A DNA stretch of 64,000 nt from contig OZ244903.1 in NCBI GenBank assembly GCA_965221625.1, positions 124,001 to 188,000 of the forward strand. The letters are read 5' to 3'. The notes beneath the pieces were generated by a model. That model was not told where the DNA came from and ran no database searches. It saw only the letters and a program-made list of their open reading frames with translations. The stretch is from Bin127 sp965221625 (GTDB lineage Bacteria > Chloroflexota > Dehalococcoidia > Lucifugimonadales > Lucifugimonadaceae). Numbering within the stretch: position 1 is the first letter of the stretch; the number at the start of each line of letters is the position of its first letter. A program made the translations under genes and the position numbers. Shown here piece by piece: positions 44,271-52,874 of this stretch.

Positions 44271-45167
44271 TTGACTACCGTCGCCGAGGCGATTGCTTCA
44301 ACCACTGCCAAACTGATCGACGCCGGCATTGACCGCCGCGAAGCTCGATTCGAGGCTCGAATAATCGTCCGGCACGCGATGGGTTACAGCGTCGAGAAGC
44401 TGCTCGCCAATCAAAGGACCTTGCTCGATTTCTCCAATGAATCCGCTCTGGATGCGTTGCTGATTCGTCGTTTGAAGCGCGAACCACTCGCTTACATTCT
44501 TGGTGAAACCGAGTTTTTCGGCATCAATCTCAAAGTCGATAGTCGAGTTCTTATCCCGCGCCCGGAAACCGAGACTTTAATCGAGCATTCGATCAAATTT
44601 ATACGCCAAAATGACATCACAAATCCCAGAGTCTGCGACATCGGAACCGGATCTGGCAACATCGCAATCGCTGTCGCACTCGAAGTGCCAGATGCACACA
44701 TTGTCGCCATCGACTTCAGTCGAGCCGCACTCGACGTGGCAACAAAAAATGCACGTATTAACGACATCAGCGAAGACAGAATCTCATTCGAGAAAATTGA
44801 CGTCAATGACATCCAAACTTGCCTCATTGGCGATTTCGACGTCGTCCTGTCTAACCCGCCCTACATCCGAAGCGCGTCGCTTTCCAAACTCGAGCCAGAG
44901 GTAAGCCAATGGGAACCTAGCAGTGCCCTCGACGGTGGCGACGATGGAATGGCAACGCTCGCACCCGTCATCGAGTGTTTACCAACCCTCTTCAGTGAAC
45001 GCAAACCGTCGGCAGCATTCATCGAAATCGATCCTCCCGTCGTCGCAGCATGCCTCGCACTCGCGTGCAAATCGATGCCGGACGCCGATGTCGAACTCCT
45101 GCGGGATCTCGCTGGTCTTGACCGTTTCATCGCGATCACCCAAAAGCTGACAATCGCCAACGGTTAG
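44271..45167 (+). CDS. prmC: Release factor glutamine methyltransferase
   Basis: S-adenosylmethionine-dependent enzyme that N5-methylates the Gln of the GGQ motif in RF1 and RF2. The N-terminal helical domain precedes REPLAYILGETEFFG; the SAM motif is VCDIGTGSGNIAIAVA, and the catalytic NPPY tetrapeptide lies in VVLSNPPYIRS. Length is 298 residues. The start appears to be TTG 44271, 11 nt after the prfA stop. The gene order prfA-prmC is common in bacteria. Confidence 0.95.
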   Translation: MTTVAEAIASTTAKLIDAGIDRREARFEARIIVRHAMGYSVEKLLANQRTLLDFSNESALDALLIRRLKREPLAYILGETEFFGINLKVDSRVLIPRPETETLIEHSIKFIRQNDITNPRVCDIGTGSGNIAIAVALEVPDAHIVAIDFSRAALDVATKNARINDISEDRISFEKIDVNDIQTCLIGDFDVVLSNPPYIRSASLSKLEPEVSQWEPSSALDGGDDGMATLAPVIECLPTLFSERKPSAAFIEIDPPVVAACLALACKSMPDADVELLRDLAGLDRFIAITQKLTIANG

Positions 45168-45208
45168 AATTCTCAGCGTCAAAAACCACCAACTAGCAGG
45201 TAACCAAA

Positions 45209-46732
45209 TTGGCAACGACATCCACACTCAACTCGTTACTCAATCCTGATTCAAGCTCCGACATCGCGGCGGTGGCACCAGGCATCGGTTCTTGGACCTA
45301 TGAAGAAGTCGAGGATGAAGTCTCCCGCCTTGCCGACATCCTCTCCGCGAACGGCGTAACCTCCGGAACTCCCGTCTCTTGCGTTTTGGTCAACGGCTAC
45401 GAGTTCTTGGTTACTTTTTTGGCCATCACTCGGACCGGTGCCATCGCTGCACCGCTCAATCCGGCGTACACGACTGACGAATTCGCCTTTTACATGGAAG
45501 ACGCCGGGGTCAAGGTAGCAATTCTGCCCAATGGGGAGCATCCCGCCCGCCAGGCTGCTGTGGACCTGGGCATCAAGACGATAGATGCTGTATTGGTGTC
45601 GCATATTGGCAAACCGCGCGTCGCTCTCTACTCCGGTGGGCAACTACTCACGGCAACCAAAGACTCGGTCGCGCCTTCGCCCGACGACATCGCCTTGTTC
45701 CTTCACACGTCTGGGACGACTAGTCGACCCAAAGGCGTGCCGTTGCGTCACGTGAACTTGATGCGTTCGGTGCGCAACATCAAAGAAACCTATGAACTTA
45801 CACCCCAGGACACATCGCTAATCGTGATGCCTCTATTCCACGTGCACGGCCTAATCGGTGCCTGCCTGTCAACGCTCAACTCCGGTGGCACCGTCGTATT
45901 GCCATCTCGCTTTTCCGCCAGCGCGTTCTGGAATCAGCAAACTGAAACGCAGTCCACGTGGTATTCGGCGGTACCAACCATTCACCAAATCCTGCTAGCA
46001 CGCGCCAACGACGATGGTGCCCCACACGAATCGTTCCGCTTCATTCGCTCTTGCTCCGCAGCACTTGCGCCGGCGGTCTTCAAAAACCTCGAAACCAGAT
46101 TCAATGCGCCGGTCCTCGAAGCATACGGCATGACTGAAGCTGCACACCAGATGTCGAGCAGCCCCTTGCCACCCGGGTCTCGCGTGCCCGGTACCGTTGG
46201 CACCCCAACCGGCGTCGAAGTCGCGATCATGCCGGACGAAGACTCTGGTGAGTTGGCATCGGCCAACGTGTCCGGCGAAGTCGTCATCAAGGGCGAAAAT
46301 GTCATGTGGGGTTACCACAACAACGAAGACGCAAACCAAGAAGCCTTCGTGAACGGATGGTTCAGAACCGGAGATCAAGGCTTCATTGACGACGACGGTT
46401 ACCTGACGCTGACAGGTCGGCTCAAGGAACTAATCAACCGTGGCGGTGAAAAGATATCCCCGCTCGAGATCGATGCAGTGTTGCTTGAGCACCCCTCCGT
46501 CGCCGAAGCCGTGTGCTTCGCGGCACCGGATTCACATTACGGGGAATGCGTCCAAGTTGCGGTCGTGCGCAATGCCGACTGTGGCGAAGAAGAGATTCGC
46601 GATTTCTGCCGCGACCGCCTCGCCGACTTCAAAGTGCCCGATGTCGTCCATTTCACCGACGAGTTGCCGCGCACGGCTACCGGCAAGATCCAACGCCGAC
46701 ACGTCGCGGCCGCCTTCATCGATGCAATCTGA
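45209..46732 (+). CDS. AMP-forming acyl-CoA ligase, oxalyl-CoA-synthetase-like
   Basis: Adenylate-forming enzyme of 507 residues activating a carboxylic acid to its CoA thioester. The P-loop LFLHTSGTTSRPKG (residues ~163-176), YGMTEAAHQMSS, the GWFRTGDQG hinge, ELINRGGEKISP and the catalytic lysine near the end in TATGKIQRR are all present. The sequence from MPLFHVHGL through TWYSAVPTIHQI, SCSAALAP and EAYGMTEA strongly recalls plant AAE3/yeast Pcs60 oxalyl-CoA synthetases; this is from memory of the family, not a search. TTG start. Converges on mgtE. Confidence 0.85.
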   Translation: MATTSTLNSLLNPDSSSDIAAVAPGIGSWTYEEVEDEVSRLADILSANGVTSGTPVSCVLVNGYEFLVTFLAITRTGAIAAPLNPAYTTDEFAFYMEDAGVKVAILPNGEHPARQAAVDLGIKTIDAVLVSHIGKPRVALYSGGQLLTATKDSVAPSPDDIALFLHTSGTTSRPKGVPLRHVNLMRSVRNIKETYELTPQDTSLIVMPLFHVHGLIGACLSTLNSGGTVVLPSRFSASAFWNQQTETQSTWYSAVPTIHQILLARANDDGAPHESFRFIRSCSAALAPAVFKNLETRFNAPVLEAYGMTEAAHQMSSSPLPPGSRVPGTVGTPTGVEVAIMPDEDSGELASANVSGEVVIKGENVMWGYHNNEDANQEAFVNGWFRTGDQGFIDDDGYLTLTGRLKELINRGGEKISPLEIDAVLLEHPSVAEAVCFAAPDSHYGECVQVAVVRNADCGEEEIRDFCRDRLADFKVPDVVHFTDELPRTATGKIQRRHVAAAFIDAI

Positions 46733-46747
46733 ACTCTCGCTGCCCTT

Positions 46748-48124
46748 TCAGTCCACCAAAACCGCCAGAAACGCGCTCGCCAAACCGAGATACATCACGA
46801 TCCCAAAGATGTCGGTCGCCGTGGTGACGATGACGGCAGACGCCATCGCAGGATCGATACGAACCAAGCGCATGAACATCGGTATTAGCACGCCGCTCAA
46901 TGCCGCCAGCAGCAGATTCAAGAGCAACGCGGATGTAACCAATGTCGTCAGTGCCCAGTCGCCCCTCCACAAGTAAACGACGATGCCTAGCACCAAACCA
47001 ACGACTATTCCTTGAACTACCGATAGTAGCAACTCGAAGAGAAGCAACCGCGGGACGCTCGACGAGGAGCGTTCACCGAGGGCCAAGGAGCGCACGATGA
47101 TCGTGACGGTCTGCGTCCCCGCAATTCCCGCCTGCCCCATCACTACGGGCAGGAATGCCGCGAGGATGGTCAGCGAGTCGATTGTGGACGTGAAGAGGCT
47201 CAACACGAAACCGGCGAGCATCACCGTGAAGAGATTGAGCACCAACCACGGCAGCCTACCTCTAATGGCCTCTCGAACGTTTAATCCTGATCCGACGCTT
47301 CCGCTTACACCGAAAAGACGAACCATGTCTTCGGTAGCTTCCTGCTCAGCAACTTCCATCAGGTTGCTCGACGTGATGACGCCTTGCATCTGCCTCATCT
47401 CGTTGGTTACCGGGATGCTGGTTAGGTGGTAACGCTCCATCAACCGCACCGCGTCCTCTTGGTCCTCGATCGCCGAGACGGAAATCACGTCGGGATCCAT
47501 AATTTCTGAAATCGTCGCGTTAGGCGAAGCGAATACCAGCTCAGAAAGTTCCAACCTGCCAACCAAAGTGTCATTGGCATCGACCGCGAACAACTCCCTC
47601 AGCAAATCAGGCTCCAGCTCGAGCTCCTTCAAGACCTGAAGCGCATGGCTGGCCGTCCAGTATTCCCGCAGCTTCCCGAATGCCGGAGACATCAACCCGC
47701 CAGCATCGTCGTCAGCGTGGATGAGCAGATCACCAACGACGTTCAGCGTCTGCATCTGCATTAACGTCTGTGTCGCTTCAGACCATGCGATTTTGTGCAG
47801 TAAATCGGCGGCGATATCCGGTGCCGTTGCATCCAAGACTGCCGGCCGGCGCGTCTCCTCAAGCAGTGCCAAAGCCCGAGAACCTGCGTCTACATCCAGG
47901 TAATCGAGTGCCTCAGCGATGTCTTGGTTGTCCATCCCCGACAGCAACTCGGCAACATTGCCATCGGAAAGTTCGCCGATGACCCAAGCCAAATCAGCCG
48001 GGTGCAGATCTGAGACGCGACTGACAGCGACACCCACGCCGCCTACCTCAAGGAGATCGGTGACGTCGGAAAGAACGTCCATTAGGTCACGTGTCTCTGG
48101 AATCGTCGATACCACCGGAGTCAC
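46748..48124 (-). CDS. mgtE: Magnesium transporter MgtE
   Basis: The homodimeric Mg2+ channel has a cytoplasmic N domain (residues ~1-130, acidic, with HPADLAWVIGEL), two CBS domains (~135-255) and a C-terminal five-helix membrane domain. The channel signatures are slightly varied: LPVVMGQAGIAGTQT and VTTATDIFGIVMYL. Length is 458 residues. The GTG start directly abuts the stop of a small upstream ORF; ATG 48082 is an alternative giving a shorter N domain. No M-box riboswitch is recognisable upstream. Confidence 0.93.
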   Translation of the reverse strand: MTPVVSTIPETRDLMDVLSDVTDLLEVGGVGVAVSRVSDLHPADLAWVIGELSDGNVAELLSGMDNQDIAEALDYLDVDAGSRALALLEETRRPAVLDATAPDIAADLLHKIAWSEATQTLMQMQTLNVVGDLLIHADDDAGGLMSPAFGKLREYWTASHALQVLKELELEPDLLRELFAVDANDTLVGRLELSELVFASPNATISEIMDPDVISVSAIEDQEDAVRLMERYHLTSIPVTNEMRQMQGVITSSNLMEVAEQEATEDMVRLFGVSGSVGSGLNVREAIRGRLPWLVLNLFTVMLAGFVLSLFTSTIDSLTILAAFLPVVMGQAGIAGTQTVTIIVRSLALGERSSSSVPRLLLFELLLSVVQGIVVGLVLGIVVYLWRGDWALTTLVTSALLLNLLLAALSGVLIPMFMRLVRIDPAMASAVIVTTATDIFGIVMYLGLASAFLAVLVD

Positions 48125-48295
48125 TCACGCGATTAAGTCGTCGTTCAAGGAGATCGGGACGTCGGTCTTGTCGGCACCGGCGAAGACTAGCATGCCGCCG
48201 AAACGTCCGCGCCGCACAATCGCCACTCTATTCAAACTGTATTCGTTTGCGACGGAAGAATTCAACGCCGCAGCTCCCAAACACCGCGCTAACAT
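48125..48295 (-). CDS. Possible 56-residue upstream ORF coupled to mgtE
   Basis: A minus-strand frame from ATG 48295 to TGA 48125 encodes 56 residues (middle part RVAIVRRGRFGGMLVFAG, end LNDDLIA). Its stop is immediately followed by the GTG of mgtE with no spacer, which would allow termination-reinitiation coupling. The C-terminal half is codon-like. No ribosome binding site is seen before the ATG, and a shorter form from internal GTG codons is possible. It could equally be a gene remnant. I do not recognise a family. Confidence 0.3.
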   Translation of the reverse strand: MLARCLGAAALNSSVANEYSLNRVAIVRRGRFGGMLVFAGADKTDVPISLNDDLIA

Positions 48296-48356
48296 TTAAC
48301 TTGATCGCATTCGATATTCAGACTCCAATCCGAATCAAACGAAAGGTCAATGACAG

Positions 48357-49220
48357 ATGCTCCTCGGGGTCGCAGGGTATGTAAGAGGAGATTGGCGAGC
48401 AGTCAACTCCGATCAAGTGCAGCAAGTCGCCGACAACGGCTTCAAGACCGCGCTGCTGACCATCGAAGATCCAACTGAGTACGACGTCAGCCAAATCCAA
48501 GGAATCATCGACATCTATCGAAGTCACGGGTTGAACATGCCGATGACTCGCGGTGCCTACGGTGGTGGGTTGTGCAGCGATGACGAAGCAACCCGGGAGT
48601 GGGCGGTTCGCTTTCTGCAAGAGACCGTTCGGCTTACCGCCAAGATGACTTGCCCGTTGACTTACTTCAGGCCGGGCAGCCTAAATCCAAACGGTGCTTG
48701 GTTGCCGCATCCGGAAAACAGGTCAGAGTCAACCTTTGATCGATTAGTCGACAGTGCCAAACGCGTTTGCGATGTCGCCCAATCGGAAGGCATAAGGCTA
48801 GCCGTTGAACCCGGTGTTGTTTGTCCTCTCTATACGCCGCAGCGGGTACGCGAATTCTTCGACGCGGTCGATAAACCAGCACTCGGCTTCAACATGGATC
48901 CCGTCAACCTAGTCGGATCTTTCGACATCGCGTACGACACCACCTCGCTGATTAACGAACTCATTGATCTGATGGGCGATGACATCGTGGGGTGTGATGC
49001 CAAGGACTTCACCGTCGTCGATGCGCTTTTGCCCCACTTTGAGGAGGAAGTCATCGGTGCCCCAAACGCGCTGCTGGACAATGTAACTCTCCTGGCATCG
49101 TTGCAACGCGTGGCACCTAACATCACCGTCACCGTTGAGCATTACCCCGATCCAGTAATCCCTGAATCGACCTCAGGAATCAGAAAAGCCGCAGAGACTG
49201 CAGGCGTCATGTGGGATTAG
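48357..49220 (+). CDS. TIM-barrel sugar-phosphate isomerase/epimerase-like protein
   Basis: The 287-residue protein is of the xylose-isomerase-like TIM-barrel superfamily, which includes EndoIV-like and hydroxypyruvate-isomerase-like enzymes. Features are alternating beta/alpha units with metal-ligand-type positions: Glu in LAVEPGVV, Asp in LGFNMDPVNL, Asp in VGCDAKDF and Glu in TVEHYPDP. The precise reaction cannot be assigned. It is first in a plus-strand block with a short-chain dehydrogenase and a GHMP kinase-like protein. Confidence 0.75.
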   Translation: MLLGVAGYVRGDWRAVNSDQVQQVADNGFKTALLTIEDPTEYDVSQIQGIIDIYRSHGLNMPMTRGAYGGGLCSDDEATREWAVRFLQETVRLTAKMTCPLTYFRPGSLNPNGAWLPHPENRSESTFDRLVDSAKRVCDVAQSEGIRLAVEPGVVCPLYTPQRVREFFDAVDKPALGFNMDPVNLVGSFDIAYDTTSLINELIDLMGDDIVGCDAKDFTVVDALLPHFEEEVIGAPNALLDNVTLLASLQRVAPNITVTVEHYPDPVIPESTSGIRKAAETAGVMWD

Positions 49221-49263
49221 ACGACGGTTTAGAATCTCTTCTAGTCACGTCAGGGAAGTCGCA

Positions 49264-50025
49264 ATGCCAGCAGATCTCAGTAACAAACGATGCATAGTCA
49301 CCGGCGGTGCCACTGGCATCGGGAAAGCATCTGCCATCCGAATTGCCGAACTTGGTGCCCAAGTCGCGATTTTCGACAACAACAATGAAGATGGCAACAA
49401 TACGGCTATCGAAATCAACGACAAGGGAGGCAACTGTCGCTTTTGGAGCGTGGACGTGCGCGACGAAGCAAACGTGTTAGGCACCGTCAGTGCCGCCAAG
49501 AGCTGGCTCGGTGACATTGACGTTCTCCTGCACTTCGCCGGTGTACTCCAAGGTGCATCAGTAGACCTTGAAGATTTCCCTGAAAAGACTTGGGACACGG
49601 TGCTCGACATCAACCTCCGTGGCACCTACTTAATGGCCAAGTACGTCGTCGCCGAAATGCTCAAGAAACCAGCAGACGGTCACCGCGGGACGGTGATTCT
49701 CGCAGCATCCGGCGCCGGAGTTAGAGGCGGCTCTTCTTCTTACGCGTACGGTGCCAGCAAGGGTGGCGTCCACGGATTCACGATGGTGATGCAACAGTAT
49801 CTGCAATCTCAGGGCATCCGCGTCAACGACATCGCACCTGGAGCCGTAGACACCCCGCTAAAAGTCGCCCAAGTCCGATCCAGCGGCCAGATTCAAGGCA
49901 CCCCTACTGCGCAGATTGAACAAGCAGTCTCAGAACTAACGAAGCCAAGCGATGTCGCCGAAATCGTCGCCTTCATGGCGAGCGACGAAGCAAACGCCCT
50001 CCGCGGATATATCGTTACCGCCTAA
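49264..50025 (+). CDS. Short-chain dehydrogenase/reductase
   Basis: NAD(P)-dependent Rossmann-fold oxidoreductase of 253 residues. The cofactor motif is VTGGATGIGKA (TGxxxGxG), the acidic residue after strand 2 is in AIFDNNNED, suggesting NAD(H), the central HFAGVLQG replaces NNAG, and the catalytic pair is in YAYGASKGG (YxxxK). The C terminus has the usual DIAPGAVDTPL. The start follows AGGGAAG by six nt. Substrate unknown; context is a small sugar- or hydroxyacid-related operon. Confidence 0.9.
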   Translation: MPADLSNKRCIVTGGATGIGKASAIRIAELGAQVAIFDNNNEDGNNTAIEINDKGGNCRFWSVDVRDEANVLGTVSAAKSWLGDIDVLLHFAGVLQGASVDLEDFPEKTWDTVLDINLRGTYLMAKYVVAEMLKKPADGHRGTVILAASGAGVRGGSSSYAYGASKGGVHGFTMVMQQYLQSQGIRVNDIAPGAVDTPLKVAQVRSSGQIQGTPTAQIEQAVSELTKPSDVAEIVAFMASDEANALRGYIVTA

Positions 50026-50066
50026 CGGCAACCACCAGCATCCATTCGCTTGCTTATCGTTCCTCT

Positions 50067-50939
50067 ATGACAGCTTCTAATCCCTTGACGCGGCCTGTCG
50101 CGAAAGCCTTCGCACCAGGCAATATCTCAGGCCTCTTCAAGATCATCCCCAACGACGATCCTCGGAAGATGCACTCGCTCGGTTGGGGGTTCACAGTCGA
50201 AGACGGCGTCGAAGTCGAGGTCCGGACCACCGAACGACCGGAAACCCAAGTCACTTTCAACGGAAGAATCTTCGACTTCCCGACAGTCCGAGGGGCACTG
50301 GCTGCGTTCACCGATACGTCGTTGAGCGTCGACATCACCACAGATCTACCGATTAGCAGCGGGTTCGGATTGAGCGGTGCTTCCACGCTTGCCGCCTTGA
50401 TCGCCACCAATCACCTATTGGAACTCGGAGCGGAAGCTCGCGACCTCGCGATGATCGCGCATGTCGCTGAGGTCGAGCAGCTGACGGGCTTAGGCGATGT
50501 TTGCGCACAATTCAACGGCGGATGCTTGGTGAAAACAAACCCCGGTTCCCCGCTCGACGCCACGCGTATTCCCATGCGCCAAACCCCTATCCACTGGCGT
50601 TACTTCGGCAAGATAAGCACCCGAGAAATTCTCGCCGACCATGAACGGCACGAACTAATTAATCGCGCTGCCGACGAGGTTCTGAAGATTATCCAAGACT
50701 CGCTTGCAGCTGCGACGCAAATCGCGCTCACCGATCTCATTCAACTCGCGTTGCGCTTCACGAAGACGAGTGGGCTGTTGATGGACGAACGTGTTGAACG
50801 AACCATAATGGGTGCACGGCAAAACGGCGAGCATGCCAGCATGATTATGTTGGGGAACGCGGTCTTCAGCACCGCGCCATTCGAAGGCAGTCGCCAAACC
50901 AATCTCGCCAACACGATCGCCCATTTGGTGACCAACTAG
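50067..50939 (+). CDS. GHMP-superfamily kinase-like protein resembling archaeal pantoate kinase
   Basis: The 290-residue protein has GHMP hallmarks: AFAPGNISGLFKI at the N terminus, the ATP-loop ISSGFGLSGASTLAAL and an MLGNAVFS segment near the C terminus in place of the usual glycine-rich motif 3. The combination with AHVAEVEQLTGLGDVCAQFNG and VKTNPGSPLD recalls archaeal pantoate kinase (PoK), which phosphorylates pantoate for CoA synthesis. This is recognition from memory. No phosphopantothenate synthetase gene is adjacent, so the role is uncertain. It overlaps the convergent phosphatase-like gene by 4 bp. Confidence 0.65.
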   Translation: MTASNPLTRPVAKAFAPGNISGLFKIIPNDDPRKMHSLGWGFTVEDGVEVEVRTTERPETQVTFNGRIFDFPTVRGALAAFTDTSLSVDITTDLPISSGFGLSGASTLAALIATNHLLELGAEARDLAMIAHVAEVEQLTGLGDVCAQFNGGCLVKTNPGSPLDATRIPMRQTPIHWRYFGKISTREILADHERHELINRAADEVLKIIQDSLAAATQIALTDLIQLALRFTKTSGLLMDERVERTIMGARQNGEHASMIMLGNAVFSTAPFEGSRQTNLANTIAHLVTN

Positions 50940-51757
50940 AAGTCTGCGTTCAACGCACCGATCAAATCGTCGTAGACGTTGGGCCAACCCACAACGAATA
51001 TTGACAGTTCATCGTCCTTGGACCAGTCAACGGCATCTCCGAACCCATCGCCAACGGATGCACCTAATCTCTCGGCGACCAAAGCACCTGCCGCGATATG
51101 CATCGGCTCAATGCCGTAGAAAACCACGGCCGATAGCCTGCCGGTGCAGACTAGCATTATTGGGTACGCCGCCGATGAGAATGTGTTCACTTGACCAACT
51201 CGTGTCACCCATCGGAGACCATGTGAAGACAGCAAACGATCCCACATCGCCTGTCCGTCAATCTCTAACCCGACAGCCACTTCCGACAAACCGCCCCGCG
51301 GAGTAAAGACGTCAGCAGCTTCGCCACTTAGTTCGACGCTGCCATCGGGTTTCGCGGCGAGAACTCGGCCGTTGGGCGGCGTCGCCAAAACCGACAGTTT
51401 GAGTTCACCACCGATACGCATTGCGATGTTGATACCCCAGTGATCCATCCCGGTGCTGAACGGGACAGTACCGCACAACGGATCGACCAACCACTCGACG
51501 CGTTTCCCATCGGCACTCCCATCGCCAGGCAACTCGACGTAGCTCTCCTCCGAGACGATAACGCCACCACAACCAGAGTTACGTAGGGCATAGGCGATTA
51601 CCTTGTCCGCTTGGATATCCGCCTCGGTTACCAAAGCACCCGGTGCCTTCTCCCATCTATCCAGTGAACTGACGCCGCTGCGAAAACGACTCAATAGTAG
51701 CTCGCTTGATGCGTCGATCGCAGTCATCGCGGCGTCCATATGCAAGTCGAAGTTCAT
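50936..51757 (-). CDS. Inositol monophosphatase-family protein with altered metal site
   Basis: The frame opens at 51931, but ATG 51757 (MNFDLHMDAAMTAIDASSE) gives the normal family N terminus and 273 residues. The lithium-sensitive phosphatase fold is recognisable: TEADIQADKVI, VSEESYVELPGDG with the first metal-ligand Glu, and WLVDPLCGTVPF. The canonical motif is D-P-x-D-G-T; here the second Asp is Cys95. The canonical W-D-x-A-A-G is MHIAAG, with His220 in place of the last metal-ligand Asp. Two of the usual metal ligands are therefore replaced. It may be inactive, use another metal or bind a ligand only. Confidence 0.8.
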   Translation of the reverse strand: MNFDLHMDAAMTAIDASSELLLSRFRSGVSSLDRWEKAPGALVTEADIQADKVIAYALRNSGCGGVIVSEESYVELPGDGSADGKRVEWLVDPLCGTVPFSTGMDHWGINIAMRIGGELKLSVLATPPNGRVLAAKPDGSVELSGEAADVFTPRGGLSEVAVGLEIDGQAMWDRLLSSHGLRWVTRVGQVNTFSSAAYPIMLVCTGRLSAVVFYGIEPMHIAAGALVAERLGASVGDGFGDAVDWSKDDELSIFVVGWPNVYDDLIGALNADF

Positions 51758-51933
51758 GACAACAGGCCCTTGGTGTCGCAGATTTTGTACGGAGTTTTTG
51801 GGGCAAGAATGGTCAAGCGCGAAGTTTGAGAATACACCAACCAACCTACGCCCAATCCCCCGCCAAACGTGATGCGCTAGAATCCTGAACTGGTAGGGGA
51901 TGAGACTGAATCGCAGCCGAAGGAAGAACACGA

Positions 51934-52719
51934 ATGTTTGCGACGATCGGACACACTTTTGAGTTGATGAAAATGAGTTGGAACGTCCTAATGCAGGACC
52001 GCGAGCTCATCTTCTTCCCCGTGTTCTCCGCAATCGGTCTGTTGATACTCGGTCTTTTTGGGGCTCTGACTGTGGGTTCGGAAGGCGGATTGGTTTCTTA
52101 CTTTCTTCTCATCGTACTCGCCTACTTCATCACAACCTTCTTCAATGCCGCGCTGATATCTGCCGCACTCGAAAGATTGCGCGGGGGCGACCCTGACATC
52201 AGCTCCGGACTCAATCACGCTCTCAAACACATCCACCACATCTTCCTCTGGGCCGTCATCTCGGCAATCGTCTCAACACTGCTCAGAATCTTGAGGACGC
52301 AAACCGAAAACTTCTTTGTGCGATTGATCCTCGATCTTGTGGGTGGCGTCTGGGAGTTCATGACCTTCTTCGTCATCCCCGTGATGGTCTCGGAAAACGA
52401 AGGTCCGGTCACATCCATCAAGCGATCTGCCAGCATCATCCGAGAAACTTGGGGACGCCAGATCACCGCCAGCTTCGGATTCTTCATCGTTTACCTTTTG
52501 GCACTCGTCGCATCCGTGCTTCCGGCTTTACTCATCTACATGGTTTTCCCAATCGGTGGCATCGTCGTAGGCGTGCTGCTAGTCGGTTTGGCACTGGCGG
52601 TCGTTCAAACCTTGGAAGGCATTTTCAAAGCTGCGCTCTACGATTATGCGGTCGGCGAACAACCCGAAGGTTTCGATCTGCGGACTCTGGCAACCGCGTA
52701 CCGGCCGGCACCAGCATGA
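51934..52719 (+). CDS. Multi-spanning membrane protein, DUF6159-like
   Basis: The 261-residue protein has about six hydrophobic segments, including FFPVFSAIGLLILGLFGAL, YFLLIVLAYFITTFFNAAL and a C-terminal long hydrophobic region. Intervening loops include ALERLRGGDPDISSGLNHAL and SIKRSASIIRETWGRQ. The pattern matches a widespread family of uncharacterised membrane proteins (DUF6159). The start follows AAGGAAG. It is divergent from the phosphatase-like gene and lies upstream of the cupredoxin-like/CopC locus. Function unknown. Confidence 0.7.
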   Translation: MFATIGHTFELMKMSWNVLMQDRELIFFPVFSAIGLLILGLFGALTVGSEGGLVSYFLLIVLAYFITTFFNAALISAALERLRGGDPDISSGLNHALKHIHHIFLWAVISAIVSTLLRILRTQTENFFVRLILDLVGGVWEFMTFFVIPVMVSENEGPVTSIKRSASIIRETWGRQITASFGFFIVYLLALVASVLPALLIYMVFPIGGIVVGVLLVGLALAVVQTLEGIFKAALYDYAVGEQPEGFDLRTLATAYRPAPA

Positions 52720-52874
52720 TTGCCAACCGACTCTGAGACCATCCCGAAGAAGGTGCGGATCAGTCAAGTCAAATCCGTCGCCAACAGCGATGCGTAATCT
52801 GACTTGTGGTGGACGAGTCCCACGATCTTTCATCAAGATTTCAACGCGGTTTTAGCCTGTTGAGGAGTAGCACA

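Noticed and set aside
48125..48356. M-box magnesium riboswitch upstream of mgtE
   Set aside because: No recognisable conserved core; the region instead contains a small open frame reaching the mgtE start.
51758..51931. N-terminal extension of the inositol-monophosphatase-like protein to 51931
   Set aside because: The added 58 residues are basic and unlike the family; ATG 51757 gives the standard start.
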